This document shows, one piece after another, positions 1-8,234 of a stretch of 64,000 nt of DNA. The notes under the pieces are model-generated. The model searched no databases and was not told the origin of the DNA. It saw only the letters and a list, made by a program, of their open reading frames with translations. The DNA is taken from contig CAZQMV010000003.1 of NCBI GenBank assembly GCA_964594635.1, forward strand, positions 1 to 64,000. The letters run 5' to 3'. How positions within the stretch are numbered: the stretch's first letter is position 1; each line of letters begins with the position of its first letter. A program made the position numbers and the translations under genes. The DNA is from Berkiella sp964594635 (lineage in GTDB: Bacteria > Pseudomonadota > Gammaproteobacteria > Berkiellales > Berkiellaceae).

Positions 1-1
1 G

Positions 2-82
2 GTCGACTTTGGCGATAAAAACCGTGAACGGCGACCGAAAGGCATCAACGCTGCACAAAAATGTTATTTAAAAACGGAATGA
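2..82 (+). CDS. C-terminal tail of a truncated gene (possible cold-shock-like protein)
   Basis: The frame beginning at base 2 is open for 26 codons and ends in TGA at 80-82. The tail is basic and ends in a segment rich in R, K and N (RRPKGINAAQK). The pattern of charged turn followed by an aliphatic-Asn strand is faintly like the last strand of a cold-shock domain, but 26 residues cannot establish a family. Support for a real gene end comes from position: a hairpin follows at 91-116 and the next gene converges on it. The start lies outside the window. Confidence 0.3.
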   Translation, partial: VDFGDKNRERRPKGINAAQKCYLKTE

Positions 83-90
83 TAAGTAAT

Positions 91-116
91 CACGTTGCGC
101 CTAATGGCACAACGTG
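91..116. terminator. Hairpin between two convergent gene ends
   Basis: Arms 91-101 and 106-116 form an 11-bp stem (one G-U pair when read on the minus strand, one mismatch on the plus strand) with a 4-nt loop. It lies between the plus-strand gene ending at 82 and the minus-strand gene ending at 130. A short A run lies on the plus side but there is no long U tract in either direction, so termination is inferred from position. Confidence 0.4.
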
Positions 117-129
117 AAAAAGCAAAGAA

Positions 130-1563
130 TTAGACATGTAATTCTTTCACACGTTCCGTCAGTTTCTCTACCACTGTTGTCTTTGCAGTAAAATCTAACA
201 TCGCTTGTTGTTGTGTAGCTTGATGATCAAGGCTGGCCTTCTCAAATGCCATGTGGGCTTTTAAAAAGATATCACCTTGTGCTTTTATCTCTTTTATTTC
301 CGCGAAATCATCATACACATCATTCGCTAACACAATTGCTTGCTGTCCATTGGGCGACCTTTCATATTTTTCTAACTCCTGGTAAATCCGATTAAATTTA
401 TAAGGATCAAGCATGGCTTTTAACTTGTTAAACTCAGCATAAAGCGTTACGTAGCATAGCAATTGCTGCTTAAGCGATTCTTCCGCAAAACTGGTTGTAA
501 TAGAGTTTCGGCAAATCATTAACATTTGTTCAGTACTAAAACCCCAATGAGCTTGAACTTTGTCATATTCTTGTCCTAAGCTGCTACCAAAAAAAGTAGG
601 ATCATCAGAATTTATCGAAAATAAAATGCCATTATCAAAAAATTGCTTTAATGGATGTTCTTTGAGTGAAGGAAATAAACCCAAGGCAAGATTACTGGTA
701 GGACATAATTCTAGCGCTATCCCCTTTTCCCTTAGAAACCGCATCACTTTAGGATCTTGTATTGCCGTCACGCCATGCCCTACACGATCAAGTCTCAACT
801 GTTCTACTGCTTCCACAATTTTTTCAGGACCAGCATGTTCACCTACATGAGCTGTCAATTTTAAGCCATGCATCTTGGCTTTTGCATAACACTCTTTAAA
901 TAATTCTGGCGGAAAATTTTCTTCATCGCCCGCAAGATTAATGCCCACAACATAAGGATGGGGATAAGCAATGAGATCATCTAAGGTTTTCATCGCGGCA
1001 TCTTTACCATTATGACGTAATAACACCATAATGATCCGCGCTTCAATGCCAAATTCTTTATTTGCTTGATCAATACCTGCAACAACGGCATCCACAAATT
1101 GTGAGTAAGAAATTTCAGTCGCGCCAACCTGCGCCATCTCTTTACTTGCAGCAGCTTTACCCATTAATTGTGCATGGACATCATCAAAGGTTTGTCGAAA
1201 TCTTTTTACATGATCAGGTGAGCACGTTAATTCAATATAAATTGCGCCTTCTTGGTGGCAACGTTTTAAATAACGATAGATCACTTCTTGAATATCAGCT
1301 GTTGTTAAAATATAAGATGTCGCTTTATCGTAGACTGCTAAAAAATCAAAAAAATCTTTTTCTTTAAATGTTAATGTTTGATTAAGACCAAATATTTCAA
1401 ATGGTATCGGCATGCTATTTCTAGTGGCTAGCATTTCAATTGTATCAGGCGTTAATGTGCCCCCTTCAGCATGCACATGATGCTCAACTTTAGGCAAGTG
1501 CTTAAACTGAATAGGAATGCTGGTTTCTTTTACTTTTTGAGCTGAATTAAATGCAGTTAACAT
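130..1563 (-). CDS. Adenosine deaminase-family aminohydrolase with C-terminal extension
   Basis: Metal-dependent hydrolase of the adenosine deaminase family, which removes the 6-amino group from adenosine (some members use adenine). The family motifs are present: HVH with AEGG at residues 29-35, TAHVGE at 237-242 with metal-binding His239 and catalytic Glu242, the HG pair at 263-264, and SDDP at 319-322 carrying the two catalytic Asp. The family usually has about 340 residues; this one has 477, with about 110 extra C-terminal residues that look helical and charged and that I do not recognise. There is no signal peptide, so it is probably cytosolic purine salvage. The start has AGGG about 9 nt upstream. 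It is transcribed alone. Adenosine versus adenine specificity cannot be decided here. Confidence 0.82.
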   Translation of the reverse strand: MLTAFNSAQKVKETSIPIQFKHLPKVEHHVHAEGGTLTPDTIEMLATRNSMPIPFEIFGLNQTLTFKEKDFFDFLAVYDKATSYILTTADIQEVIYRYLKRCHQEGAIYIELTCSPDHVKRFRQTFDDVHAQLMGKAAASKEMAQVGATEISYSQFVDAVVAGIDQANKEFGIEARIIMVLLRHNGKDAAMKTLDDLIAYPHPYVVGINLAGDEENFPPELFKECYAKAKMHGLKLTAHVGEHAGPEKIVEAVEQLRLDRVGHGVTAIQDPKVMRFLREKGIALELCPTSNLALGLFPSLKEHPLKQFFDNGILFSINSDDPTFFGSSLGQEYDKVQAHWGFSTEQMLMICRNSITTSFAEESLKQQLLCYVTLYAEFNKLKAMLDPYKFNRIYQELEKYERSPNGQQAIVLANDVYDDFAEIKEIKAQGDIFLKAHMAFEKASLDHQATQQQAMLDFTAKTTVVEKLTERVKELHV

Positions 1564-1746
1564 ATTTTACTACCCTGTTTTGTCTAAGAATTTCAGCCAA
1601 CTAAATGGCAAATGTACTCGAAAACCGAGCATAAGTTAACATTACGAAGCATCTTTTAAAAGCCAGGTTATCTCGGTGGATGTCTTTGTGAAATTTCAAG
1701 AAAATGTATGATACAATTCTCCCGTTTTTATCAAAGGAGGTTAATG

Positions 1747-1995
1747 ATGAAAGACATATCTATTTCTTATCCAGAACTCGGAGCAGTTCTTGCAGCAGGT
1801 GCTGGCATTTCTTATCTTGCAAGTTTTCTATTCCATAAAGAATCATTAGTCGACACTGCTGTCGATGTCATGACAACTGCGGGAACGTATCTTGTCGGCA
1901 AAGCAGCTTATCAATTAGCCAAAGGTGCCCGGGAAACATTCATAAGCCCATCAAATACCGATGATACCACTGCCAAAGTCAAAAAAAGAGCTTAG
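1747..1995 (+). CDS. Small hypothetical membrane-associated protein
   Basis: Encodes about 82 residues. The start was chosen at the second of two tandem ATGs (1744 and 1747) because a perfect AGGAGG at 1735-1740 is then 6 nt away; an upstream in-frame ATG at 1708 has no ribosome site. The N-terminal half is Ala/Gly-rich and hydrophobic (about residues 8-30), followed by a second moderately hydrophobic stretch and a polar, Lys-rich tail. It may sit in or on the inner membrane. I do not recognise the family. It is transcribed alone; a possible hairpin follows at 2012-2042. Confidence 0.6.
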   Translation: MKDISISYPELGAVLAAGAGISYLASFLFHKESLVDTAVDVMTTAGTYLVGKAAYQLAKGARETFISPSNTDDTTAKVKKRA

Positions 1996-2011
1996 TTCCC
2001 GCTCTAATAAG

Positions 2012-2042
2012 GTTGCTGCCTTCGAATAACGTTTGCAGCAAT
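2012..2042 (+). terminator. Possible terminator hairpin
   Basis: TTGCTGC (2013-2019) pairs with GCAGCAA (2035-2041) across a 15-nt loop, 17 nt after the stop codon of the small gene ending at 1995. The following bases are only weakly T-rich, so this is a weak call. Confidence 0.3.
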
Positions 2043-2060
2043 CTCTTAAAATGTACTCTC

Positions 2061-2137
2061 AAATTAGGAGTCCCGTCATTGCGAGCTCTTAGCGAAGCAA
2101 TCCAGTTCTAAGAAATTAAATGACGGACTCCTAATTT
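2061..2137. repeat. 77-bp palindromic repeat with long terminal inverted arms
   Basis: The left arm (2061-2080, beginning AAATTAGGAGTCC) and right arm (2119-2137, ending GGACTCCTAATTT) are inverted copies differing by one inserted base. Between them is CATTGCGAGC followed by AGCGAAGCAATCCAG, a motif common in short dispersed bacterial repeats. No coding potential. It occupies the gap before the ankyrin gene. No second copy with the same arms was seen in this window. Confidence 0.75.
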
Positions 2138-2254
2138 AAAAGTAGGGCGAGTATATGTGTAATTCCTCACTACATTTTCTGTCTTTTATTAGGGAATTTT
2201 TTGCTTAATGACTTGTCTAATAAGTAAACTTTAATCAATAAGACGGTCCTCATT

Positions 2255-4459
2255 ATGCAATCAATAGATGAAGAAATTGCAGATCTTGTCAAAAAACTCA
2301 AGAAATTACTTGCGAAACAACGGTTAACTGCAGATGAAGTAGCAACCTGTCAAAAGATGCACCTTGATATTCAAAAACTGGATAAAATTAAACAATTTTT
2401 GGATGCCAATGGCTTTACTCATGTGAATCAGGTCATCCATAGAAGAACGCCATTATTGGATGCAATTTCTCAAAACAATGAAGAAATATTCGATTTACTT
2501 TTACGGCATCCCAAAATTAACGTCAATCAGGTGAATGAGCTTGGTCAAACCGCAGTTTGGACAAGCGCCGCTCAAGGTAAACTTCCCTTTTTAAACCGAT
2601 TAGCTCGCACTAAGGCTGATTTTAAAAAACCCGATACCGGTGGTGTCACACCTTTCTTTGCTGCACTTAAAAACAAATTTTATGAAGCAGGTGCTTTTAT
2701 TTTGCACAGATTAACTGGTTTTTCTATCTATGAAGACAACGATTATGGACAGCATCCTATTCATGCATTATGTCACAGTCATAGTTCCCAAAATAAACTT
2801 GATGAACTCTTTAGCCTTTTTAAAGAAAACCATGTCGATCTCAATTCACGCAACGAAAATATGGAAACGCCACTGATGGTGGCTGCAAATTCTAATAATA
2901 TTAATGCAATTAAAGCACTCATCGACAATGGTGCTGATGTCTGTTTAGTTGATAGAGACGGCGAGACCTTTTTGAATCATCTTAAAAAGAGAAATCGTGC
3001 TGAAGTACTTGAGTATATGCGACAAAAGCACATGAATGCCAATTGGTTTGAAGATGTTAAAACTGTCAAAGAATATGGCCATGTGTTAGGCATTGGCACT
3101 TTTTTACAATTAGGAAAAAAATTGGGTCTGGGTGGCGTGGTTAATGTCCCCCTTGGACAAGCAAACAAAACTGCGCCTGTTTATACAGAATCTTGGCACC
3201 GTAAAGACAGCTATCGAGTCTTGCAAGATGAAGTTGAAAAACATATTGTAACTCAACACTTAGAGCATAGTGACTTCAATGCTATCCAGGAAGCTTTGGA
3301 TTTAGCAAATCGAATGATTAATGATGATAACTATGCACGCGCCGTTGATGATGCTTATGCTGCTTATCGTGCAAATAAGCTCACCATTCTTCCTGTTACC
3401 ATTCCAGGCCATGGTGTAGGTCTTGCGATATATAAGGATAAATTGATTTATACCGATCGTTTTTTACCCTCTGGTAAAAAAATTAACGAATGCACAAAAA
3501 TTTTACCACTTAATAATCGTAGTGAAGCGGCTATTCGTGATCTGATTACCACATTTAGTCAGGATAGCGATGCAGATACTCTTATGACTAAACTCCGACA
3601 ATATACTGACTTTGACCATCCCCTCTTAGAAACAGGTGATACACTGCAAATGCATGGCACTTGTAGTTATTCTAACCCTCGCAGTAATATTGAAGGCATA
3701 ATCTGCGCCATGTCAGCAGATCGCTTAAACCGCTCGTTAAGCGAATGCAAAAGTGCAGCAAGACAAGATTATCGTGACTTTCTGTATAAAGGAAGATTCC
3801 GAAAAGTACAGCAACTGATGACACAATTGAACGAAGCAGAAAATTCGGGTCAAAGTGCGCGTGCCAATATGTTTTATGATATTGCAGAAAGTTATATCCG
3901 CGGACATCGAAGTCGCATTAAAAATCAAGGGACGGATAGAAAAAATGCCCTTGAGATTTATCAACGATTACCGCCACGTTTAAAACATAAATTTAATAGC
4001 CGCAATCGGGAAATTGCTGGGAAATTGCATCGTTCGCTTTTATATACCAAGGTGAAAAAACTGCTTCCCAAAAGCAAACGACCTGTTACTCATACGTTAC
4101 TTCAGGAAATATTGCATCAAATTAAAATTCAAGAAAAGATGGGGAAATCGCCTGATTTATCAGAAGCTATTCTCAATACCTATCAACTCGCCATTTCATC
4201 TGGACACAAAAATGCTCTAAAGGAAACGCATCATTTAGTCAAATTATTTGCATTAGATGACTCATTGCCTGAAATTGATTTTGAGCGCATATTCAATAAA
4301 ACCCAAAAACCTCTATTAACAGACTATCAATCTCAACCTTCTAAGCAAGAGTTAACAGTCACTTCCAAGGTTAAAACGCTTATTACACAATTTGAAGCGA
4401 AAGCAGAACCAAAGGTAGATCATTTAAATGTGAGAAACAAACAAAAGCCCGTTAAGTAA
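2255..4459 (+). CDS. Ankyrin-repeat protein with possible cysteine-protease-like region; candidate host-directed effector
   Basis: Protein of 734 residues. Residues 1-55 are a charged helical lead-in; about 60-260 hold ankyrin-type repeats (TPLLDAI, TPFFAAL and TPLMVAA helices, and a DNGADV turn near 224-229). The central region has GHGVGL at 385-390, an Asp at 401, and GTCSYSN at 468-474. A His in a hydrophobic strand plus a Cys followed by Ser and aromatic residues resembles the papain-like module of some Legionella ankyrin effectors such as AnkH; this is inference from motif appearance. The last 200 residues are basic and helical. There is no signal peptide. The start codon has no clear ribosome site. 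The 3' end overlaps the convergent DUF4166 gene by 8 bp. Ankyrin repeats are confident; protease fold and secretion are speculative. Confidence 0.75.
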   Translation: MQSIDEEIADLVKKLKKLLAKQRLTADEVATCQKMHLDIQKLDKIKQFLDANGFTHVNQVIHRRTPLLDAISQNNEEIFDLLLRHPKINVNQVNELGQTAVWTSAAQGKLPFLNRLARTKADFKKPDTGGVTPFFAALKNKFYEAGAFILHRLTGFSIYEDNDYGQHPIHALCHSHSSQNKLDELFSLFKENHVDLNSRNENMETPLMVAANSNNINAIKALIDNGADVCLVDRDGETFLNHLKKRNRAEVLEYMRQKHMNANWFEDVKTVKEYGHVLGIGTFLQLGKKLGLGGVVNVPLGQANKTAPVYTESWHRKDSYRVLQDEVEKHIVTQHLEHSDFNAIQEALDLANRMINDDNYARAVDDAYAAYRANKLTILPVTIPGHGVGLAIYKDKLIYTDRFLPSGKKINECTKILPLNNRSEAAIRDLITTFSQDSDADTLMTKLRQYTDFDHPLLETGDTLQMHGTCSYSNPRSNIEGIICAMSADRLNRSLSECKSAARQDYRDFLYKGRFRKVQQLMTQLNEAENSGQSARANMFYDIAESYIRGHRSRIKNQGTDRKNALEIYQRLPPRLKHKFNSRNREIAGKLHRSLLYTKVKKLLPKSKRPVTHTLLQEILHQIKIQEKMGKSPDLSEAILNTYQLAISSGHKNALKETHHLVKLFALDDSLPEIDFERIFNKTQKPLLTDYQSQPSKQELTVTSKVKTLITQFEAKAEPKVDHLNVRNKQKPVK

Positions 4460-5051
4460 ATGAAAAATCTCCAAAATACGCATACAGCTCACCAAACCAG
4501 GGATGCATAAATTGCATTTTCATTCTGAATTCATTATCTGAAATCGCTATTTCTTCTGCGTCGCATCTTCCGATGATCCATTCTACTGGTAAGGGAATCA
4601 ACCATTTAATGAATTTAAATACAAAACCCTGATGGATAAGCTTTACTCGTGTTCCATCATACTCATAGGCCATCTTCCACCCAATGTTGTACCGCGTTAA
4701 TTCAACAACAAGGTTATTAGCCAAAGGCAACATTTTACTATTGAAAATAAATGGTTGCTGTTCAGGATAATAAAAAGTTCGCTTAAGGTGAAAGGCATTT
4801 GAATCAACATGTGAAACATAATTCACGGTAATGGGAATATCATTCGCAGCATAGGGTGGCAACGTTCCCATTGCACCCATGAGAGGTCCAAACCATTTCA
4901 TCAAGCCTTTGCTTTTAACGGTAATCGTACCGCTGACTGTTACGCTATCTTCCATGTAAGCTCGATTCGCATAATGTCGTTTGAAAACTGTTGGCAATTG
5001 CTGCCATGCTGATCCAAAAATCGTTGAAAAAATAACGGGGTGTTCAGTCAT
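4452..5051 (-). CDS. DUF4166-type protein
   Basis: Protein of 199 residues matching the general pattern of the DUF4166 family: an N-terminal segment with FGSAWQQLP, a central WFGPLMG/LPPY region, a strand-rich middle, then a (I/L)P(L/V)P element and a final block of strands ending in P-x-FGELYAYFGDF. DUF4166 occurs alone or fused to saccharopine-dehydrogenase-like domains and has no established biochemical role. No signal peptide or membrane segment is evident. It converges on the ankyrin gene with an 8-bp overlap, with no terminator between them. The assignment rests on recalled family pattern. Confidence 0.7.
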   Translation of the reverse strand: MTEHPVIFSTIFGSAWQQLPTVFKRHYANRAYMEDSVTVSGTITVKSKGLMKWFGPLMGAMGTLPPYAANDIPITVNYVSHVDSNAFHLKRTFYYPEQQPFIFNSKMLPLANNLVVELTRYNIGWKMAYEYDGTRVKLIHQGFVFKFIKWLIPLPVEWIIGRCDAEEIAISDNEFRMKMQFMHPWFGELYAYFGDFSFT

Positions 5052-5159
5052 TGGAATTCTTATTAAGTTTGAAAACTAATATTAAACCATGCGTTATGTG
5101 ATTGATAAACCATCATAAACTGTTATGCTGAACAATTCTTATCTAGCCCTTGGTACAAT

Positions 5160-5564
5160 ATGAATAGCACACTCTCTCTTATTCAGCACTACTATGACTA
5201 TTTTAATCAGCGCAATGTTACTGCCTTTTTAAACCTTCTGGATAATGATGTTGTGCATGATATTAATCAAAGCGATACCGAAATCGGTCTTTCTGCCTTC
5301 GCTGCTTTTATGGCACGCATGGATGATGCTTACGAAGAACAAATTAAAGATTTGGTCGTCATGACAACACCTGATGGATCCCGCGCAGCGGCTGAATTTA
5401 TTGTCATCGGCGTTTATAAAAAAACAGATAAGCATTTACCTGCTGCACACCAACAAACTTACGAGCTTCGCTGCGGTGCATTTTTTGAAATTAATAATCA
5501 TAAAATCACACGCGTGACAAACTACTACAATATGCAACATTGGCTAAAACAAGTTGAGGAATAA
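5160..5564 (+). CDS. NTF2-like / SnoaL-fold protein (ketosteroid isomerase-related)
   Basis: Protein of 134 residues with the cone-shaped NTF2-like pattern: an N-terminal helix with YYDYFNQRN, a strand pair around DVVHDIN, and a C-terminal sheet with ELRCGAFFEINNHKITRVTNYYN. It fits the small ketosteroid isomerase-related family of single-domain proteins; substrate unknown. It is the first gene of a tight three-gene set: a GNAT gene begins 3 nt after its stop, and the nitrilase gene overlaps the GNAT gene, suggesting a shared small-molecule job. No obvious ribosome site precedes the ATG, so translation may begin on a near-leaderless message. Confidence 0.75.
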   Translation: MNSTLSLIQHYYDYFNQRNVTAFLNLLDNDVVHDINQSDTEIGLSAFAAFMARMDDAYEEQIKDLVVMTTPDGSRAAAEFIVIGVYKKTDKHLPAAHQQTYELRCGAFFEINNHKITRVTNYYNMQHWLKQVEE

Positions 5565-5567
5565 CCA

Positions 5568-6155
5568 TTGGGTGAGCTAACAATACAACGATTTAAAGGT
5601 GAGCAAGCAGTATCCTTTATTGATAAATTAGCAAAATTGCGGATAACCGTTTTTAAAGAATACCCTTATTTATATCAAGGGAACATGGATGATGAAAGGG
5701 ATTACCTGAAGACGTACATCCATAAGGAATCTATCCTTGTTATTGTTAAAAATGGTTCTGATGTCGTCGGGGTATCAACAGCTATCCCTTTAGCGTTTGA
5801 AACCGAGCAATGCCAAAAACCGTTTATTGATCAAAACTTACCCATTAATAAAATCTTTTATTTTGGTGAATCTGTCTTATTACCACAATATCGTGGTAGA
5901 GGCATCTATCGACAATTCTTCCATGAAAGAGAAAATGCAGCTGTGGGATATGGAAGTCAAATGGCGGCTTTTTGTGCGGTGGTTCGTGATGAAAATGATC
6001 CCAGACGCCCCAAAGATTATGTCCCCTTAGATACTATCTGGCAGCACTTTGGATACCAACCGCACCCAGAGCTTCAGGCTTTTTACGAATGGCAAGAAAT
6101 TGATTCCAACAAACAAACTAGCAAACCCATGATATTTTGGACAAAAAGCTTATGA
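5568..6155 (+). CDS. GNAT-family N-acetyltransferase
   Basis: Protein of 195 residues with the GNAT acetyl-CoA motif: strand YFGESVLLPQYRGRGIYRQF at about residues 101-120, where Q/R-x-x-G-x-G binds the pyrophosphate of CoA. It starts at TTG 5568 with GAGGA about 8 nt upstream. It sits 3 nt after the NTF2-like gene and overlaps the nitrilase gene by 4 bp (ATGA), so the two are translationally coupled. GNAT and carbon-nitrogen hydrolase domains occur as one polypeptide in some bacteria, which makes an adjacent coupled pair here notable. Substrate unknown. Confidence 0.8.
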   Translation: MGELTIQRFKGEQAVSFIDKLAKLRITVFKEYPYLYQGNMDDERDYLKTYIHKESILVIVKNGSDVVGVSTAIPLAFETEQCQKPFIDQNLPINKIFYFGESVLLPQYRGRGIYRQFFHERENAAVGYGSQMAAFCAVVRDENDPRRPKDYVPLDTIWQHFGYQPHPELQAFYEWQEIDSNKQTSKPMIFWTKSL

Positions 6156-7024
6156 TTACGGTTGCAGCCGCTCAATATGTTATCGAATTTTCCTTAGACT
6201 GGAAGAAATTCATTAATAAGCAAACTCACCTCGCCATGCAAGCAAAATTGAATGGCGCACAATTACTTTTATTGCCTGAATATGCTGGTATTGAAACCGC
6301 TAATGAGACTGCGGCAAACGACTTAACACTCTTTACACAAATTCAACTGATGTTGCCTCGTTATCTTGAATTTTTCCAACAACTTGCTATTGATTCACAA
6401 CTTTATATTCAACCCGGCACTATTCTCGTTCAAGCTTCTGAGCGCCATTTTTATAATCGTGCTTATTTCTTTAGTCCTAATGGCACGTATGGTTATCAAG
6501 ATAAGCTACAACTTGTTGCCAGTGAAGCATCGGATCAATTATTAATAACAGGTTCTTTGCAAACACTTTTTAAAACGCCTTTAGGTACTATCGGGATTGC
6601 CGTATGTTATGACAGTGAATTTCCTGAAATTATTCGTAATCTAACAATGCAAGGTGCAGAATTGATCTTAGTACCAAGCTATACCCCCTCTTTGAAAAGT
6701 TTTCATCGGGTATTTTATAGTTGTCGTGCAAGAGCCATTGAAAATCAATGTTTTGTCTTAATGTCCAGCGCAATCGGAAAAGTATTCTTTGGTGGTGATC
6801 TTGAAGAACTACAAGGTCAAGCGACTCTCTTTACACCCATTGACGAAGGATTTTCCGATAACGGCATTATTAGCCAAGGTGCAATGAATAATGAAGAGAT
6901 CATCGTGGGTCATTGTGATTATGATAAACTTGAACAAGTTCGCGCTAAAGGTCAGGTGCGTAATTTTAATGATGCACAGCAAGTGATTGAAACGCGTTAC
7001 CCAATAGCCCGGACACAATTCTAA
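6152..7024 (+). CDS. Carbon-nitrogen hydrolase (nitrilase superfamily amidase)
   Basis: Cytosolic amidase/nitrilase-fold enzyme of 290 residues from the chosen start. The catalytic triad is visible: Glu43 in LLLLPEYAG, Lys118 in GYQDKLQLV and Cys152 in GIAVCYDSEFPE. The start is ATG 6152, which overlaps the upstream GNAT stop as ATGA; an earlier in-frame TTG at 6137 would lie deep inside that gene and is less likely. The substrate cannot be read from sequence, but coupling to a GNAT protein suggests linked acylation and deamidation or amide hydrolysis of the same metabolite. It is followed after 40 bp by dgkA. Confidence 0.85.
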   Translation: MITVAAAQYVIEFSLDWKKFINKQTHLAMQAKLNGAQLLLLPEYAGIETANETAANDLTLFTQIQLMLPRYLEFFQQLAIDSQLYIQPGTILVQASERHFYNRAYFFSPNGTYGYQDKLQLVASEASDQLLITGSLQTLFKTPLGTIGIAVCYDSEFPEIIRNLTMQGAELILVPSYTPSLKSFHRVFYSCRARAIENQCFVLMSSAIGKVFFGGDLEELQGQATLFTPIDEGFSDNGIISQGAMNNEEIIVGHCDYDKLEQVRAKGQVRNFNDAQQVIETRYPIARTQF

Positions 7025-7064
7025 TGTTAGGGGATAAACTCATTACAAGGAGTTTCTTTAAGCG

Positions 7065-7421
7065 ATGAATGTGATTTTATTTCACCTCACCCGTTTAGTG
7101 AAGGCGACAGCTTACTCATGTGAAGGGCTGTTGACAGCTTTCAAATCTGAGCCTGCCTTTGCTTTAGAGGTGGTACTCTGTCTTTTCCTTATCCCCACAG
7201 CGCTTGTATTAGATCTGCGTTTGTTTATCAAGACACTCTTGATCAGCAGCTTGCTGCTCGTATTAATCGTTGAGCTGATCAATTCTGCAATAGAAGCGGT
7301 GGTCGATCGTATTTCACTCGATAAACATCCTCTGTCTAAAAAAGCAAAAGATATTGGCTCAGCAGCTGTGTTTCTTAGCATTATCAATGCCATAGCGCTC
7401 TGGACCGCTGCTCTTATTTAG
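7065..7421 (+). CDS. dgkA: Diacylglycerol kinase DgkA
   Basis: Small inner-membrane kinase that phosphorylates diacylglycerol to phosphatidic acid, recycling lipid left by periplasmic glucan or LPS modification. It has 118 residues, the usual size, with three membrane segments (about 32-50, 54-72 and 98-116). The active-site signature ELINSAIEAVVD lies at 70-81 (Glu70, Asn73, Glu77) and DIGSAAV at 96-102. AAGGAG stands about 11 nt before the ATG. It lies 40 bp after the nitrilase gene and may be read with it. Confidence 0.93.
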   Translation: MNVILFHLTRLVKATAYSCEGLLTAFKSEPAFALEVVLCLFLIPTALVLDLRLFIKTLLISSLLLVLIVELINSAIEAVVDRISLDKHPLSKKAKDIGSAAVFLSIINAIALWTAALI

Positions 7422-7479
7422 CTTCCCACACTACATCCTTTTTCCAAAATTGGCCTAAGATTTGCTATGATTTTCATAT

Positions 7480-7508
7480 TTGACACCCATGATTAATTTT
7501 CATATCTT
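7480..7508 (+). promoter_or_regulatory. Sigma-70 promoter for the orphan gene at 7686
   Basis: TTGACA (7480-7485), a 17-bp spacer and TATCTT (7503-7508). The predicted start near 7515 would give a leader of about 170 nt that contains a full copy of the ERIC-like repeat (7551-7649). Confidence 0.6.
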
Positions 7509-7550
7509 GAAAATATAGCCACAGAAAGTGCTACAAAATACTCACAGCAG

Positions 7551-7649
7551 TCGATTTTTAGGTTAGGCGCCGAGTTCTCGAACAATAGGAGTGTACGATT
7601 GTTGTGAGATGGATGAAGGCAACAACACATAAAATTCGAATGCGAAGAG
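7551..7649 (+). repeat. ERIC-like imperfect palindrome, copy A
   Basis: Shares the core of the four other copies: GAACAATAGGAGTGTAC (7580-7596) followed by TTGTTGTGAGATGG and GGCAACAACACATAAAA. Terminal arms TCGATTTTTAGG and ATAAAATTCGA are inverted. This is the shortest and most diverged copy. It lies inside the predicted 5' leader of the gene at 7686. Confidence 0.7.
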
Positions 7650-7685
7650 TAGATGCTCCAGTCTTATTAGCCAGGAGAAAAAATC

Positions 7686-8228
7686 ATGTCTTATAACTTA
7701 TCCCATCTACAACACACCATTCATTATATCGTCGATCAACTAGAATATGCCGATCAATCTTTAAGATCGCGAAAACTTTCTAGCTCTGACAAAAGATGGA
7801 TTGAAGAAGAACTATTTGTTGCTATCTTTCCTTTATCAGAACGAAATCCTAAAAATATTGCGATTAACTCAACCAATACTTATTTAAAAGATTTTTTTGT
7901 TTTACTTCATAACAGTAAAATTCAATTTCCACTGGCCACCACCTATCTTCTTAAAAGAAGTGGCTTAAGTTATGAGTTACATGATGGGAATAGAAAAGAA
8001 ATTTATAACCGACAAAAATCAAAAGACAAAATCACGGCAAGAAGATCTGCTGAATTAGCATCATTAACCGACAAATTAAACGAATTAGCACTTGATGATT
8101 ATTCTGATCAGGAAAGTGATAGTGAAATTACCTATACACCACACTATGCGACGCTGAGCGATTATTTACCCAGTGCTTCAAAACCCGTTTCACCCATTTA
8201 TACTCGTCATATGAGCGCTAAACTCTAA
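7686..8228 (+). CDS. Hypothetical protein, 180 residues
   Basis: Unrecognised. The ribosome site CCAGGAG lies about 9 nt before the ATG. The first 100 residues look helical and soluble; residues 105-135 are charged (RQKSKDKITARRSAELASL), followed by an acidic stretch (LALDDYSDQESDSE) and a Pro/Ser/Tyr-rich tail. There is no signal peptide or membrane segment. It is expressed alone from its own promoter (7480-7508) with a strong terminator behind it. A flexible acidic then polar C-terminus is compatible with a type IV-secreted protein in this group, but nothing here proves that. Confidence 0.65.
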   Translation: MSYNLSHLQHTIHYIVDQLEYADQSLRSRKLSSSDKRWIEEELFVAIFPLSERNPKNIAINSTNTYLKDFFVLLHNSKIQFPLATTYLLKRSGLSYELHDGNRKEIYNRQKSKDKITARRSAELASLTDKLNELALDDYSDQESDSEITYTPHYATLSDYLPSASKPVSPIYTRHMSAKL

Positions 8229-8234
8229 TTGGTC

